Shown here one piece after another: positions 46,881-59,569 of a stretch of DNA of 64,000 nt. The position numbers were made by a program, and so were the translations under genes. The stretch is from Laburnicola sp. R22_1 (taxonomy: Eukaryota > Ascomycota > Dothideomycetes > Pleosporales > Didymosphaeriaceae): assembly GCA_014281115.1 (NCBI GenBank), contig JACONQ010000014.1, positions 2,108,001 through 2,172,000 of the forward strand. The letters are read 5' to 3'. The notes under the pieces were generated by a model. That model did no database searches and had not been told where the DNA came from. It saw nothing but the letters and a program-made list of their open reading frames with translations. Numbering within the stretch: position 1 is the stretch's first letter; each line of letters starts with the position of its first letter.

Positions 46881-48731
46881 ACGTGTTTACAAGCGAGCCG
46901 CGCGTATAAGTGAGCCGCGCGCCCTACTAACTTTCTACAACGCGTCTTATATAAACTATAATGGCTTAACTATTGTCTGCTTAATTGCGCTATAAAGAAG
47001 CAAATATCTACCTAGCTCTTTTAGCTATTAATTCTAGTTAAATACGAAGTATAAAACGCGCTGCCGCAACGTTTTGCGTCCCTAAAACAACACTTCGCGG
47101 CCGACGCGCAGGAATTGCTGCGCGACGCGACTCTGAGCCCAAATTAAAGAAGCTTACTAAGCTTGAAGAGGAGGTGATTGTTGAGCATATACTTAACCTA
47201 GATTCGCGAGGCTTTGCGCCCACTCTAGGTGCTGTACAAGATATGGTAAATAATCTGCTTACTAAGCGCAGCGCAGGCCACGTTGGCTAGCAGTGGCCTA
47301 GGAACTTTGTTAAGCGAACAGACAGCCTCACAACGCGATTTAATCGACCCTATAATCGACAGCGAGCCCTCTGCGAGGACCTAACAGTTATACAGGCCTA
47401 GTTTAAGCTAGTAGCACGTATAAAGGCCACCTACGGTATCTGCGACAAGGATACCTTTAACTTCGACGAGACTGGCTTTCTAATGGGTAAAATATCCTCC
47501 CAGCTAGTCGTTACTAGCTCAGAGAGGCGTGGCCGGCCAAAAGCGATCCAGCCAGGCAATCGTGAGTGGGTGACGGCGATCCACGGAATCAACGCTGCTG
47601 GGTGGGCAATCCCGCCCTTTATTATCTTTGCTGGCCAGTACCACCTCTCTGCCTGGTACGAGGGCGACGATATACCAGGTGACTGGGCTATTAGCCTTAG
47701 CAACAATAGCTGGACTACGAACGAGCTTGGTGTTGCCTGGCTACAGCATTTTATTAAGCATATAGTAGAGCGTAGAGTGGGCGCGCGTTAGCTACTAATA
47801 CTTAACAGCTATAAAAGTCACAACTTGCTTAAATTCTAGAAGATCTATAAGAAGAATAAGATCTACACTCTCTGTATGCCGCCACATTTGTTACACCTTC
47901 TATAACCGCTTAACGTTGGCTGTTTCTCGCTGTTGAAGCGGGCGTACGGGCGCCAGGTCGAGGGCCTAATACGCGACCACATTAACCATATTACTAAGCT
48001 TGAGTTCCTACCAGCCTTCCGCGCCGCCTACAACTAGTTAATTACAAAGGAGAATATCTGCGCAAGCTTTTAAGGCGCTAGGCTAGTCCCACATAATCTA
48101 GAGGCGGTGATATTAAAGCTTAATATAAAGCTTTGTACGCCGTCGCCAGCAGTCCTACTAGAGACCCTATAGGAGTCTGCAACACTAAGCAACGCGCGTA
48201 AGCTAGGCGCTTAGTTAACTCTAGTTTGTGAGCGGATCTAAAGGCATTAAGGATCCTCTCCTATATTAGTTATCCAGTCGCTTGATTGGCTTATAAGAGG
48301 GGCTAAGAAAATGGCGCATTTAATAGTAATTATGCGCGATAAGATAGCTAGTCTATAAAGGGCAAATAAGGTAGCTATAACGCGTAAATAGCGTAAAAAG
48401 AAGCAGATCTAAAAGCGAGGCACTCTATTAAAGGCAAAGGGAGAGGATATTATTGCTTAGAAGGCTATTAAGCAGCAACTAGAGGGAGAAACGCGGTATA
48501 GCCAGGCGCAATCAGGTGCGAGCCGGCAGGCTTCAGCGCGCTGCACGCGCTGCAGGGAGCCTGGGCACAACTCACGTACGTGCAAGAAAGCTTCTATAGA
48601 TACTGCTTAATTTAGGATAGCTATTATATTAATAGAATTTTAATGCGTTGTTAATATACAGCCTGCAAAAGGCTAAGAGACTTAGTAGGGCGCGCGGCTT
48701 AATTGTACGCGCGGCTCGCTTGTAAACACGT
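46881..48731 (+). mobile_element. Pogo-like transposon A1
   Basis: 1851 bp, flanked by TA (46879-46880 and 48732-48733). About 50 bp of inverted ends, ACGTGTTTACAAGCGAGC and inward, with AAGCGAGCCGCGCG repeated at a 17-bp spacing. GC-rich relative to its surroundings, so lightly RIPed and probably young. Same length as A2 (53536-55386) in opposite orientation. Confidence 0.96.
46961..48610 (+). pseudogene. Element A1 transposase, about 18 premature stops
   Basis: ATG 46961 to TAA 48608-48610 is 1650 bp, 550 codons in one frame with no indel. Helix-turn-helix start (RYKEANIYLALLAI...), CENP-B/Tc5-type second helix domain (EEEVIVEHILNLDSRGFAP), DDE domain from about codon 180. First block FNFDETGFLMG keeps Asp; second block LLILNSYKSH and third block PLNVGCF have Asn for Asp. 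The central part around 47483-47791 is open (WVTAIHGINAAGWAIPPFII). A CCHC knuckle CTRCREPGHNSRTC lies near the C-terminus (about 48540-48582). All stops are TAA/TAG at Gln/Trp positions. This is pogo/Fot1-like; inactive. Confidence 0.95.
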
Positions 48732-48925
48732 TACTAAAGTTTATGGGCGCTAAGATCTACTAAGCTTACTTATACTTAGTAAGTTTAAACACACTCTTTT
48801 TATAATTACTTTTTATACTTTTTATATTTACTAAGTAAGAAGCTTTATATTTTTTTATTATATTATTTAAAATAAAAGCCTTTATTATTCTACCCCTAGG
48901 TAGATTAATTTAATACACTATACTA

Positions 48926-49415
48926 AGGTTATATTCTATTTATTAAATACTTATTTACTATAAAAAATAGGTATAGTTTATAAAGAGATACTAATATAGG
49001 ATTATATATTTTATTCTAATCTAGGTTAGAAGGGGTAAAGTAACTTAAAGATAGCCATACTAGTAGACTTTAAAAGAAATTAAGTAAACTATTAATAGTC
49101 TTATATAAGGCCTTTCTAATTCTAAATAAAATAAAATAACTAGTACTAATATATTTAAAACATAGTACTATAAAGAATTAACTATACAGATTTAAAACTA
49201 AGGAGATTTTTTAGATTTATATAGTTATAACTTTCTATAAACTTACTATATTTATTATAATTATAGTAATATATTATATAACTTACTAACTAATTATTAT
49301 ATCTTATTATATATATATCCTATGTATATTTATTCAACTTTAATAATTTTACTATATTTATATTTATAAAACTTGCCCTTTTTTAAGATTATTATTTTAA
49401 TACTTTTACTTTTAC
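48926..49415. other. AT-rich spacer
   Basis: No gene or repeat boundary recognised between R1 copy 5 and G1. Confidence 0.35.
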
Positions 49416-49417
49416 TA

Positions 49418-51274
49418 ACGTACTATATGGAGATTTGCACTATATAGGGATTTACACTATCTAAGCGAGTCTTACCTTCTTTAACTATATTCTACTCGCT
49501 ACTACATAATTTAATCTTTTTCTCTAACCCTTTAGATTGATTTTTAAACTTATTAGTTCTATCGCTGTTATTAGCTTCCTCTACTAGCTGCTTTTATAGA
49601 CAGCTGTGTAGTTGTTATACAACTAGCGTTGCCTTAGTATCTTAAGCTATTCCTAATATCTTTAGCGTGCTATATACGTATTTACCCTCTAATTAGACTT
49701 TTTTTCCTTTAGTCCTTTTCTTTTATAACTAAAGCATCTAATCCTTTTCTTTTAGCGACTAATAAAGTAAAACTAGCTTAGCATTTTGTATTTCTGCTAT
49801 GCGGGTTACTTAGTTAATATAGCGCTTTGCCTCTAATAGAAGTCATAGTACTTTTGCAAGCATAGTATTAAGTTGTATATTTAATTCGCGAAGCTTAGTA
49901 CTATCTAGAGGGGAGCTTTTTAGTAGGGCAAAGTCTAGATTACCTTATTCTATTAGTGTGTGTGGCTTTAAGGCTTATTGCAGGTCTAATACGGGTAGCT
50001 GCTTTAGAAACTTCTCTAGATCTAAAGGGATTAGGTTAGCTCCTCTTTATTTATCTAGGATATTATTAACTATAATAGCCTTCTTATAAGCCCTTTTAAA
50101 TATCCGCACCTATTCTTAATATAAGATATGCTGCTAGCTAAGTTAGAAGACCTGATTAGTCTTAGATGCGTGCGCACGCTTAAATGTAGAGAACACCCTA
50201 ATATTAAGTAGTTAAAGCATATACAAGTAGTGCGGCGATATAATAAAAAGATTAATAATATTCTCTATATAGTGCGCAATAAAATTAGCTTAAATATAAC
50301 TTCTATAGCTATTTATAATTAAAAGTTATTAATAAGTAACTCTTTTCCTCCGCATTAATAGCTTAAATATCTTAACTAGCCAATATAGACTAAGCGTATT
50401 TAATATCTAGCCATTCTTACTAACTCGCTAGTACTAGTTAATAGGTACTTTGGGTAGAATCTAGCTTGTATTAAGGTTCTGGCCCTTAAAGATAAGGAGT
50501 GGTGGGAGAGCTTAACTAGCAGTGTTAATACATTTAATATTAGTTACCTACTCCTACTTTTCTTCTATAATCTTATTCTTCTAGTTATAGTTAATAGGAA
50601 CAAGTACGCGCGTTATCTAGCTCTCTCTAACTCTAAAATCTAACTTATTTATATTCTATATATCTTAAAGTTTATACAAATACTTATTAAATAGCGTAAT
50701 AATAGTATTAAACTAGTCTTTTACTACCTTAAATCTGGCTCTATTAAATCGCGCATTGTCTAGCTGGCGGACATATATACCTTATATTATAGGATAGCGA
50801 TTTAGGAAGCGATATATCCATTCGTAGCTAATAGGCGTAGTTGTTTTAGTAATAGCTTTGAATCTAGAGTTGCGTTAGACGCAACGCACGCATAGTAATT
50901 TAGCTATCTCTAGTAATAATAATAGCGAGAGAGGCGTTCTAGCTGCGGTAAAACGTATAATCTATCTAATTAATAATTTCTCTTCTATAATTAAGGGAAT
51001 TTGTTAGTGTATAGCGATCTGTGAGTGTAATTATCCTCTAGCTATCCTCTAGCTTAAAGTATAACGCAAAACTTTAAAGTGCGCAGTAGCAGCGTATAGT
51101 CTAGAGAAGTTTTCTTTTTTAATTTCTTAGATTGCATCTTATATCTTAGATTTATTTTAAGTCACTTTAGAGCTTTTTTTTTAGTCTATAGTAAAAGTTA
51201 TAGGGTTGTAAAGTATGTAAATCTAACTTAGATAGTGTAAATCCCCATATAGTACAAATCCCCATATAGTACGT
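49418..51274 (-). mobile_element. Pogo-like transposon G1
   Basis: 1857 bp, flanked by TA (49416-49417 and 51275-51276). Ends ACGTACTATATGGAGATT and inverse, with TATGGAGATTTGCAC repeated at 17 bp. Transposase is on the minus strand. Inverted relative to G2 (59570-61408). Confidence 0.92.
49480..51144 (-). pseudogene. Element G1 transposase, RIP-degraded
   Basis: The start position (51144) reads ATA, then *DAI*EIKKENFSRLYAA, matching G2; the ATG was probably lost to RIP. Pogo/Fot1-like helix-turn-helix and DDE protein. It has many TAA/TAG. Unlike A-E no CCHC knuckle is recognised. The 3' limit is approximate. Confidence 0.8.
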
Positions 51275-51276
51275 TA

Positions 51277-51683
51277 TACTATATAGAGTTTTTTAAATAT
51301 TATTAGAATAGACCCTATAGCTCGCTCTATAAATAAAATAGTTATATATTTATTTAGTGCGAAAGAGAGTTATATAGTATACATAGCATATAGAAGAAAT
51401 AGTGTAAAATAAATAGCTTTAGTTATTATTTACTTATTCTTTTATAAAGGTATAGATAGAAAGAAAAAGACTTTATAGTATATAGGCTATAGTGCACAAA
51501 TATTATCTAACACATATATAATAGCTATTATATAATAATCTTAACACTATTAGAAAGCTTACCTATATAGTGTATAGATACTAGCAACTTTTATTTTAAG
51601 ATTGCTGTTAGCTATATCTAGTTCTTTCTTTCTTTATATAAATTATTTACTTACTTTTATTCCCTTTATATATATATATATTT
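51277..51683. other. AT-rich spacer
   Basis: No gene recognised between G1 and R1 copy 6. Ends in a short TA run before ATCGTATTGTTTAC. Confidence 0.35.
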
Positions 51684-52857
51684 ATCGTATTGTTTACTTA
51701 GTGTTAATTATCTTTTTAATATATTTTTTCAATTGAGCCTGCGTAGGTTGGGATGGAAAGGCCGCTCTAGTCTAGCGCCTAAAAATATAATCTACTCCTA
51801 GTCTCCGATAACGCGACGATAGTTTATAAGAACAGTTTATAAACTGCGCACTTGCCCTCTAATTGTCTATAAGTGCTCTAGTACTTGTAAAGTTACTTAA
51901 AGCATGCATAGAAAACTAACTCTTACTTTATTATTACTATTATTAGTGATTGCGCCGCATTTGCGCGCCGCTACGCGGTACACTTATGCGACACGCTTAC
52001 TAGCTTACTATCTAACGCTATAATAACTATAAGGATCTAACGTATCTACGCAATGCTCTTCTCCCCTAGCAATTTATTAATAAATATCTTCTTCTCTTTC
52101 CCCTTAATTCTGCCCTCTATTGCCGCCTTTCTAACTGGCAACAATGTAAGAAACTATGGTAAGAACTCTGTGCATCTATTATTACTACTCCTGTAATTAC
52201 TAATCTATTGCCAGCCTAATTAGTATACTAGGACCGCCTTATATAGGATAAGGTATACCTTCTGCTTTCTATTAATAATGCCCTAGACAGAGTGGTATTC
52301 TAGTATGGACTTGGCAACAGCGGCGAGCGGATGGATCTTTGGAGCGTACTTTTAGACAGCCTTAACAGCGGCATCGGCATTAAAGCTTGGGAAGATAATA
52401 GAAAATAGAGCGGTAGAAGTCTCCTTAAGGTTAACTTTAATATAAAGATAGAGCGTTAGTGTACATATAGTGTGTAAGCTCCCACCTAGTATGTATTTTA
52501 TAAGTAGCACAAACCTACTATTATAATAGCTATTACTGGCAATTTTTAGGGATAATAGTAGAGAAGACAATAGTTGCAGCGCTATACTAGTTGCGGCCCT
52601 AGCGCCGTCTTATACCTCTCTCTCCTCTACTCTAAACCGTAGTACGGTAATGTGGCCTTACGTATAGTTTTGCATATGGATTTTTTTTAGTTAGAGTGGG
52701 CGCGCCAAGCCTACTAAGCTCGCTTAGCTCGCTTGTAACGCGCTACCTCCTTTTTATTAATACCTTAAAACGCTTTTCTGTGTATACAATAGTAGGAGGA
52801 ATATTTGCTATTATTATAATATTTTTATTAGAAACTCCTTAGTCGTAAAAAAACTAT
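51684..52857 (-). repeat. R1 repeat copy 6, best-preserved coding relic
   Basis: About 1174 bp, uninterrupted and less AT-shifted than other R1 copies. On the minus strand a frame runs from about 52570 to 51900 with few stops for RIPed DNA: a 72-codon open piece at 52570-52352 (TLYLYIKVNLKETSTALFSI), then KYAPKIHPLAAVAKSILEYH, INRKQKVYLILYKAVLVY, and KKIFINKLLGEKSIA. The same words recur at 61.8-62.96 kb (plus strand). No known domain is recognised. Confidence 0.75.
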
Positions 52858-53533
52858 ATACATATTCTATATTTCTTATCTAAGCCTAGAGTTTTAGTTT
52901 ATAAAAAGATTTTATTAGGTAATAATTTATTATAATTATAATCTAGCTTATTAGTAGCGGTGAGTTAATCTGTGCAATCTGGCCAATAGTGGTTAATAGT
53001 AAAATTGCGGCAATAATATGCTGTTTATATAAGGGTTCTCTTACTTAGTTTATTTCTTATATAATTAATTAACTTACTTAGCGTATTTATTTAGGTAGTA
53101 GAATTAAATAATTGTGCAATATTAGGTGTTATTATTAAGAAGCTAGAAAGGAGTAGATAATTATATAGTTAAGGCTTTGTATAAAGAGGAAAGATATAAA
53201 ATACGAGCTTTTCTTCCTCTATTCTTCTCTTTTTTATTCTTAACTTTAAATATCTTTTTATATATATTTCTATTCTCTAGCTCTTTTTTATTATTATATA
53301 ATACTATTTTATATAGTGCTAAACTATTATAGAAAATAGCTCTCTAATCTGCTAGCAACTAAGTTGCCCTCTTACGCTTTATTTTTACTATATATAGTAG
53401 ACCTAGTAGACGCATTTATATTACTCTTCTAACTACGTCTATAGTAAACTATGTGTTTTTTACTAAATATTTCTATTAATATAAGTTTTTCTATTCTTTA
53501 TAGGTTTGTTTTTATATATATATTAACTTAAAA
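52858..53533. other. AT-rich spacer
   Basis: No gene, RNA or repeat end recognised between R1 copy 6 and A2. Confidence 0.35.
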
Positions 53534-53535
53534 TA

Positions 53536-55386
53536 ACGTGTTTACAAGCGAGCCGTGCGTACAAGTAAGCCGCGCGCCCCACTAAGTCTCTCAGCCTTTT
53601 GCAGGCTGTATATCAACAACGCATTAAAATTCTATTAATATAATAGCTATCCTAAATTAAGCAGTATCTATAGAAGCTTTCTTGCACGTACGTGAGTTGT
53701 GCCCAGGCTCCCTGCAGCGCGTGCAGCGCGCTGAAGCCTGCCAGCTCGCACCTAACCGCGCCTGGCTATACCGCGTTTCTCCCTCTAGTTGCTGCTTAAT
53801 AGCCTTCTAAGCAATAATATCCTCTCCCTCTGCCTTTAATAGGGTGCCTCGCTTCTAGATCTACTTCTTTTTACGCTATTTACGCGTTATAGCTGCCTTA
53901 TTTACCCTTTATAGACTAGCTATCTTATCGCGCATAAGCACTATTAAATGCGCCATTCTCTTAGCCCCTCTTATAAGCCAATTAAGCGACTAGATAACTA
54001 ATATAGGAGAGGATCCTTAATGCCTTTAGATCCGCTTACAAACTAGAGTTAACTAAGCGCCTAGCTTGCGCGCGTTGCTTAGTGTTGCAGACTCCTATAG
54101 GGCCTCTAGTAGGGCTGCTGGCGACGGCGTACAAAGGTTCACATCAAGCTTTAATATCACCGCCTCTAGATTGTGTGGGACTAGTCTAGCGCCTTAAAAG
54201 CTTGCGTAGATATTCTCCTTTATAATTAACTAGTTGTAGGCGGCGCGGAAGGCTGGTAGGAACTCAAGCTTAGTAATATGGTTAATGTGGTCGCGTATCA
54301 GGCCCTCAACCTGGCGCCCGTACGCCCGCTTCAACAGCGAGAAACAGCCAATATTAAGCGGCTGCAGAAGGTGTGATAAATGTGGTGGCATACAGAGAGT
54401 GTAGATCTTATTCTCCTTGCAGATCTCCTAGAATTCAAGCAAGTTGTGACTCTTATAGCTGTCAAGTATTAGTAGCTAACGCGCGCCTACTCTACGCTCT
54501 ACTATATGCTTAATAAAATGCCGTAGCCAGGCAACACTAAGCTCGTTCGTAGTCCAGCCATTATCACTAAGACCAATAGCCCAGTCACCTAGTATATCAT
54601 CGCCCTCGTACCAGGCAGAGAGGTGGTACTGGCCAGCGAAGATAATAAAGGGCGGGATTGCCCACCTAGTAGCGTTAATTCCGTGGATCGCCGTCACCCA
54701 CTCACAATTGCCTGGCTAGATCGCTTTTGGCCAGCCACGCCTCTCTGAGCCAGTAACGACTAGCTGGGAGGATATTTTACCTATTAGAAAGCCAGTCTTG
54801 TCAAAGTTAAAGGTATCCTTGTCGCAGATACTATAGGTGGCCTTTGTACGTGCTACTAGCTCAAACCAGGCCTATATAACTGTCGGGTCCTCGCAGAGGG
54901 CTCGCTGTCGATTGTAGGGTCAATTAAATCGCGTTGTGAGGCTGTCTGTTCGCTTGACAAAGTTCCTAGGCCACTACTAGCTAACGTGGCCTGCGCTGCG
55001 CTTAGTGAGCAGCTTATTCGCTATATCTTGTACAGCACCTAGAGTGGGCGCAAAGCCTCGCGAATCTAGGTCAAGTATATGCTCAACAATCACCTCCTCT
55101 TCAAGCTTAGTAAGCTTCTTTAATTTGGGCTTAGAGTTGCGTCGCGCAGCGATTCCTGCGCGTCGGCCGCGAAGTGTTGTTTTAGGGACGCAAAACGTTG
55201 CGGCAGCGCGTTTTATACTTCGTATTTGACTGGAATTAATAGCTAAAAGAGCTAGGTAGATATTTGCTTCTTTATAGCGCAATTAAGCAGACAATAGTTA
55301 AGCCATTGTAGTTTGTATAAGACGCGTTGTAGAAAGTTAGTGGGGCGCGCGGCTTACTTATACGCGCGGCTCGCTTGTAAACACGT
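53536..55386 (-). mobile_element. Pogo-like transposon A2
   Basis: 1851 bp, flanked by TA (53534-53535 and 55387-55388), same ends and 17-bp motif pair as A1. Opposite orientation and identical length to A1; nearly all differences are transitions. Confidence 0.96.
53657..55306 (-). pseudogene. Element A2 transposase, RIP-degraded
   Basis: ATG 55306 to TAA 53657-53659, 1650 bp in one frame. An open N-terminal stretch at 55282-54977 (RYKEANIYLALLAINSSQIR) and an open central stretch at 54697-54476 (TAIHGINATRWAIPPFII) belong to this frame. Second catalytic block LLILDSYKSH keeps the Asp lost in A1; third block reads PLNIGCF (Asn). CCHC knuckle near 53730-53690. Comparing A1 and A2 column by column shows which changes are RIP. 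Confidence 0.95.
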
Positions 55387-55388
55387 TA

Positions 55389-56270
55389 GCCTAAATAGTA
55401 GGCTAATATATAGATGCCTTTATATAATATTAATATAAAAATAGATTACGTAATATAGTAGAAGGTAGGTAGGTAGTAATATAATAAGTATAAAATACTA
55501 ATATAATAAGGTAGATAGTATTCTTATTATAATAAATAGTAAGATAACTAACTTGGATAGTTTTTCTAACTTAGAGTTTTAACTTGTTTATATAGACAGA
55601 AATCACGTGACTATACACGTGCTAGAAAGTTATTAAGTTCTACTTTAGGTAACTAATAGTTCTTTATCTAAAGTTACGCAATAATACGTAATTAATAAAA
55701 TAAAGAAATCCCAAAGTCTAGACTTTCTAGACTATCTGTTTTCGTCTAATCTTAAACTAGACAATAAGCCAAAAGGTAAGTAATTACTTATTATACTACT
55801 ATATAATATATAGTATAAACTCTATAATAGGTAATAAGTGTTACTATAAAATAAAAGCTTTAATAAAGTAAAATTACTCTTAGGTTTATATTTTAATAGT
55901 TAATATTATTCTTTTAGGCAGTATAGACCTACGCCTATAGGCTACTAAGATTATTTAGTATAAGGGATACTTATATGCAGTCCTTATATAGTTTTATAGT
56001 TAGCTTATAGGCACTCTATACGTATACTACTATAGTAGTAATACTAGACCTTTACTCTTTACTAATTATTATATAATTATAACTTTTTAGAATAGTGTAT
56101 ATAGTTTATATATATAGTGAAGCTATAGTGCTTAGTACAATTACTATAATTAATAGGCTAAAGTAATAGGTTTAGAGGTCTAGTATTTATAAGTTCTAGA
56201 ATAAAAACTCTTCTCTAAAATAAATATAGTAATCTATTTTTATACAAAGTAAAATAAAAATCTTTTCTAG

Positions 56271-56306
<36 letters not shown>

Positions 56307-59300
56307 GGTAAATAAGTCTATACGCAAAGAAATAAAAAATAATAAAAAATAGTTCTATATAAAGGCTAAATAGAGCTCGCATGTATAGAGTCTAGATAAT
56401 AAATTAATATTTTAATAGTAATTATTATGACGTTAGTAGAGATTAAGGACTCTAGGACCTAGTTTAAAGTCTTCTTTATGTAGGCATTAGTAGGGTTATC
56501 CTTCTTATTAATTTACCTAATCTTAGAGATCCTACAATGCTTATATAATTTATAAAGTAATATAATATTAATTATATGGCACTTTTTATTTATAATTCTA
56601 AGTTATATAAGATAATTATATAGAGACTTTAAATCTATATAAATAACTATTAGAATTAGTAATAAATTAAGCGTATATATAATCTTTTAGAGAGTTGTAC
56701 TAATAGTAATAGTATTATTAAACCCTCCTACTATACTATATAGTTTACTAGCTAGAATACTTCTTATTACTATTTTATACTTAGTTAAGTTCTAGTATAT
56801 AATATTAGCGTAGATCTTAATATTATTACTATCTTCTATATAATACTTATTATCTAGAGCAATTAGAAATCCTAGCTATAAGCTTAGGTTTTTATTATTA
56901 GTAAATAAGCTATTAGGAAAGATAAATAGCTTTATATAATAGAGATCTAATAGTATAAAAATAAAACTACGCTTACTATTACTAATCTACTACTAGATTT
57001 ATATATTAAACACCTTAATATGTTTATATAAAGGTGCTATAGTCTAAGCAATAATAGATAGATTAAATACAGCCTCTAGTTAGTGTATAGATACAATATA
57101 GGCGCCTTTTATATGCTGCTTTATATATTTCTAGATAGTATTCTTATTTTTAGAATTAATTATATACAGGCCCTTTACTTAACTTTTTTATATAAATACT
57201 ATAGTATTATATATAAGTTAAATTCTTTTCCTATTAAATTTAATAGGCTAATTCTTAGTAAGAATAGTCTTATCCTTTATATAGAATATTGCTTTCTTAA
57301 GCTCCTTTTCTTCTCTTTGTGCGAAGTTCTTATTAATAATACTAAGGGTATTATCTATTTAAAGACTAGTAATCCTAAAAGTATATTTACCTTTATTAGC
57401 AATAAGTAGATATAGGTTGTATAATAAAAAATTTATTCTAAGTTTATTTTTATAATAATTATAGTAGGTCTTAAACTAGTATAGGCCTAATTTAGCTACG
57501 CTATAAAGTAGTTATATAATATAAAAAATTATGTCTAGTAAAAAAATTATATATAACCTTTTTAGTAGTCTAGTATAAAGTATATGAAATAGCGTATTAG
57601 TAGACTAAATATAGGCTTAGGTAATATTTTATAGTTTAAAATATATCTTATATATTACTTATAGACTTACTTCTACTATAAAAAGTAGTTGCTAGCTTAT
57701 TCTTTAGATTATTAGTAATTAAGTAAGGATTTTATCTTTCTTTTTACTTAAGTAACTAGCGAACACAAGATAGGATTTCCTATATAGTTCAGTAGTTTTG
57801 CCTTTAACTTGTTATATAAGGTAGAGGTTAAAGATCCTATCTATAGACTTAAATAGATTAAAGGAAAGAATCTTAAATATACTATTAGTAATAAGAATAT
57901 TTATTCTTATATAGTTTAATTTTTTAAAGGGTGCTTTAGGCATTATAATTACACCTTCTATATAGAGCTATAGTAATAGTTTCTAATTACCTATTTTCTT
58001 TTAGGTAAGAAATATAGCAAGTGTGTAAATATAGTTATTTTTATATGCACTACTAGCTTTATATATAGAATATAGTTTACTATCTAAGAAAAAATTATTC
58101 TATAGCAGTAGCGCGGGTTATTATATAGTGTCCTTTTTTAGGCGTCTTTTTTCTTTTTTAGAGGGTTCCTTTATATAGGAGTAATATTATCTACTTTATA
58201 TAAAGGTAGGAGAATGCGATTTTCTTTATAGTAGCATAGCTTAACTTATATATAATAAAACTTTACTAGGCTATTGTTAAGGTTAATAAATATATTTCTA
58301 AGGTTAAGAATTATATTTTTATTCTTAATGCTTCTAATTATATATAAACTAGTCTAACTACTTTTCTTTCTCTAGACTATAACTTTAAATTTAAGAGGAA
58401 GTTTAAGAATGTTATACGCTACTACTAGGCTATTAGAAGTGTTTAGCATATAATTAATATTAGTGTTGTCTCTATTTATTTACAGTATTATTATTGCATT
58501 TTATATAGCGTTTATATATATAATAATATTAAGTAATAAGAGTAAATTTATATTAATTCTAGAGTATACGCTAAAGACTAATAGTGTTAGTATAAGGCTA
58601 TTTAGGCCTATACTGTTATCAATAGTTTTAACAGCTATCTAGAGAATATTCTTATTGTTTATATAGTTTTTAATTTAGCCTTAAAAATATTAAAGGCTTT
58701 GCAAACGGGTACGTGTAAGTATTTAACTTTTCTAACTATTTAATATGCCTTTATAGGTATTTATTTATATATTACGCTAATAATATTTATATAACTTCTT
58801 AGCTTATCTAATATAAAGTTTATATCTAAGTTATATATAATATACTTAGGTAGACCTTAGTAGATATTAATCTAGTATTAATAGAAAGCGTTCTAGGTGT
58901 CTTATATAGACATTAATTTTACAAACATTATAGCTTAAAATAATATATCTATATTAATAATATATAGTGCATTCTTAGTTTTAATATATATAATATTAAT
59001 AATAATTTTATAGTTAAAGTAGGTATTATTTTTATTAGTAAACTTAAAGTAGTATAGGGCTTATATATACAACTAGCAATAGTAGCAAAACTTCTTAATC
59101 TTATTTAGTATAGTAATATCTACTTTATAGCTAGCGCTAGTAAGTCTTTTTAAAGTCTTTTTATATAAGGGTGTTTAAATTAGTAATAGAGGTAGTAAAG
59201 TTCTAACTTAGTAAAGAAAGAATATTTCTATTTATATATAATAGGTACAATTATACTATTCTTTTGTATAATAATATTTAGAATAGTATTAAAGTAGGTA

Positions 59301-59567
59301 CTAAGCTTATTAGCGTCTATAAGTAATAGCAAGAATTGTATTAAGGTATCTAGGATATATTAGATAACTATTCTTATTAAGTTCTTAATTTATACAGTTT
59401 CTAGAGATCCTTTTAAGTTCTAACCTTTAAAGCTAATATTAGTATTACTAGGTGTCTAGATAATTTTTATATAAGGGTTCTTTTATATATACACTTTTAG
59501 CTATAACTTACTAACTATAAGAATTCTTACTATACCTATATTTTATAGTTCGCCTTAGTATATTATA
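55389..59567. other. 4.2-kb AT-rich region, no certain gene
   Basis: The largest unassigned stretch. A plus-strand frame from ATG 56430 to about 57415 reads as a leucine/isoleucine-rich, possibly membrane-type protein with TAA/TAG at scattered positions, but low-complexity AT-rich DNA produces such frames by chance, so it is not called a gene. Another protein-like piece lies at 57755-57920 (FPI*FSSFAFNLLYKVEVKD). No LTR pair or inverted ends found. Confidence 0.3.
56272..56302. repeat. (AT)n microsatellite
   Basis: About 15 uninterrupted TA dinucleotides. Confidence 0.9.
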
Positions 59568-59569
59568 TA

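Larger units (their letters stand above)
46837..48925 (-). repeat. R1 repeat copy 5, truncated, carrying A1
   Basis: Read on the minus strand from 48925: TATAGTGTATTAAATTAATC onward, then the segment GTAAGCTTAGTAGATC, the A1 insertion at a TA, then GTACTTTAATAATAG matching R1 position about 250. It is truncated at about 46837. Confidence 0.65.

Noticed and set aside
57083..57409. 108-codon open frame
   Set aside because: Low-complexity I/L/F/Y/N/K composition, as expected by chance in very AT-rich DNA; no domain recognised.
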